64,000 nucleotides of DNA from Kutzneria buriramensis (GTDB lineage Bacteria > Actinomycetota > Actinomycetes > Mycobacteriales > Pseudonocardiaceae), in the NCBI RefSeq assembly GCF_003387475.1, contig NZ_QUNO01000023.1:62001-126000 (forward strand), in the 5' to 3' direction. Numbering within the stretch: the first letter of the stretch is position 1; the number at the start of each line of letters is the position of its first letter. A model generated the notes under the pieces. It worked only from the letters and a program-made list of their open reading frames with translations. It was not told where the DNA came from and did not search any database. The position numbers were made by a program, and so were the translations under genes. Below, piece by piece: positions 63,936 to 64,000 of this stretch.

Positions 63936-64000
63936 GCCGCCTCCGTCGTGTTGAGGATGGTGCGTGGTGCTCTGTGTGGATCACCACGAGATTTGACGCA

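Overview
The window is high-GC DNA from a filamentous-actinomycete-like bacterium. A Pseudonocardiales or Streptomyces-type host is inferred from the codon usage, the frequent GTG starts, ESX-type secretion genes, DasR/LacI-type operators and large secreted modular proteins. The flanks look like chromosomal backbone. The middle (about 17.7-52.5 kb) is an accessory, defence-rich region scattered with broken genes and mobile-element debris.

Left part (1-20 kb). A type VII secretion ATPase (EccC, cut by the window edge) and a WXG100 protein are followed by a membrane-anchored pentapeptide-repeat protein. Next comes a divergent pair of giant secreted proteins. On the minus strand is a 1682-residue protein with an SGNH-like domain split by a LamG domain. 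On the plus strand is a 2275-residue RHS/HINT polymorphic toxin with a roughly 107-residue C-terminal tip, whose stop codon overlaps a small CPCC-type cysteine-rich gene, the likely immunity gene. Downstream lie a decayed RHS copy, remnants of integrase-type and IS30-type transposases, and a tRNA 3'-end-like fragment.

20-27.3 kb. A compact minus-strand operon encodes a two-TM protein with a degenerate P-loop and a Ser/Thr-rich segment, a HerA/VirB4-like ATPase, a 334-residue protein with a disordered N-terminus and a nuclease-like C-terminus, and a 226-residue putative immunity protein. A small SH3-like protein is divergently encoded. The layout suggests a T4SS-like toxin-export or DNA-processing module, and it is the best candidate here for an undescribed system.

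28-40 kb. A type I-E CRISPR-Cas locus. It holds a 48-repeat array read leftward, a truncated Cas3 HD fragment, cas3 (its C-terminal domain in a separate overlapping frame), cse1, cse2, cas7e, cas5e, cas6e, and a second short array with a different repeat read rightward. No cas1 or cas2 is present, so the locus looks interference-only.

40-52.5 kb. An HTH-NTPase-TPR/Sel1 protein (STAND-like), a dnaE2 fragment limited to the PHP domain, an XRE regulator, a second pentapeptide membrane protein related to the one at 2.6 kb, a sigma-region-4-like/zinc-finger protein and several small membrane proteins lie here, separated by gene-poor, eroded DNA. A base-excision-repair (HhH-GPD) gene missing its N-terminus at about 52.54 kb probably marks the right edge of the accessory region.

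52.5-64 kb. Ordinary backbone: secreted carbohydrate-active proteins (DUF4038/apiosidase-like; discoidin-FN3-sugar dehydrogenase; PQQ-type beta-propeller) with LacI/CebR-like operators and a DasR-like box, then an EamA transporter, RNase HI, a small anchored protein, a conserved hypothetical protein, a HEAT-repeat protein and two tandem DinB-family genes.
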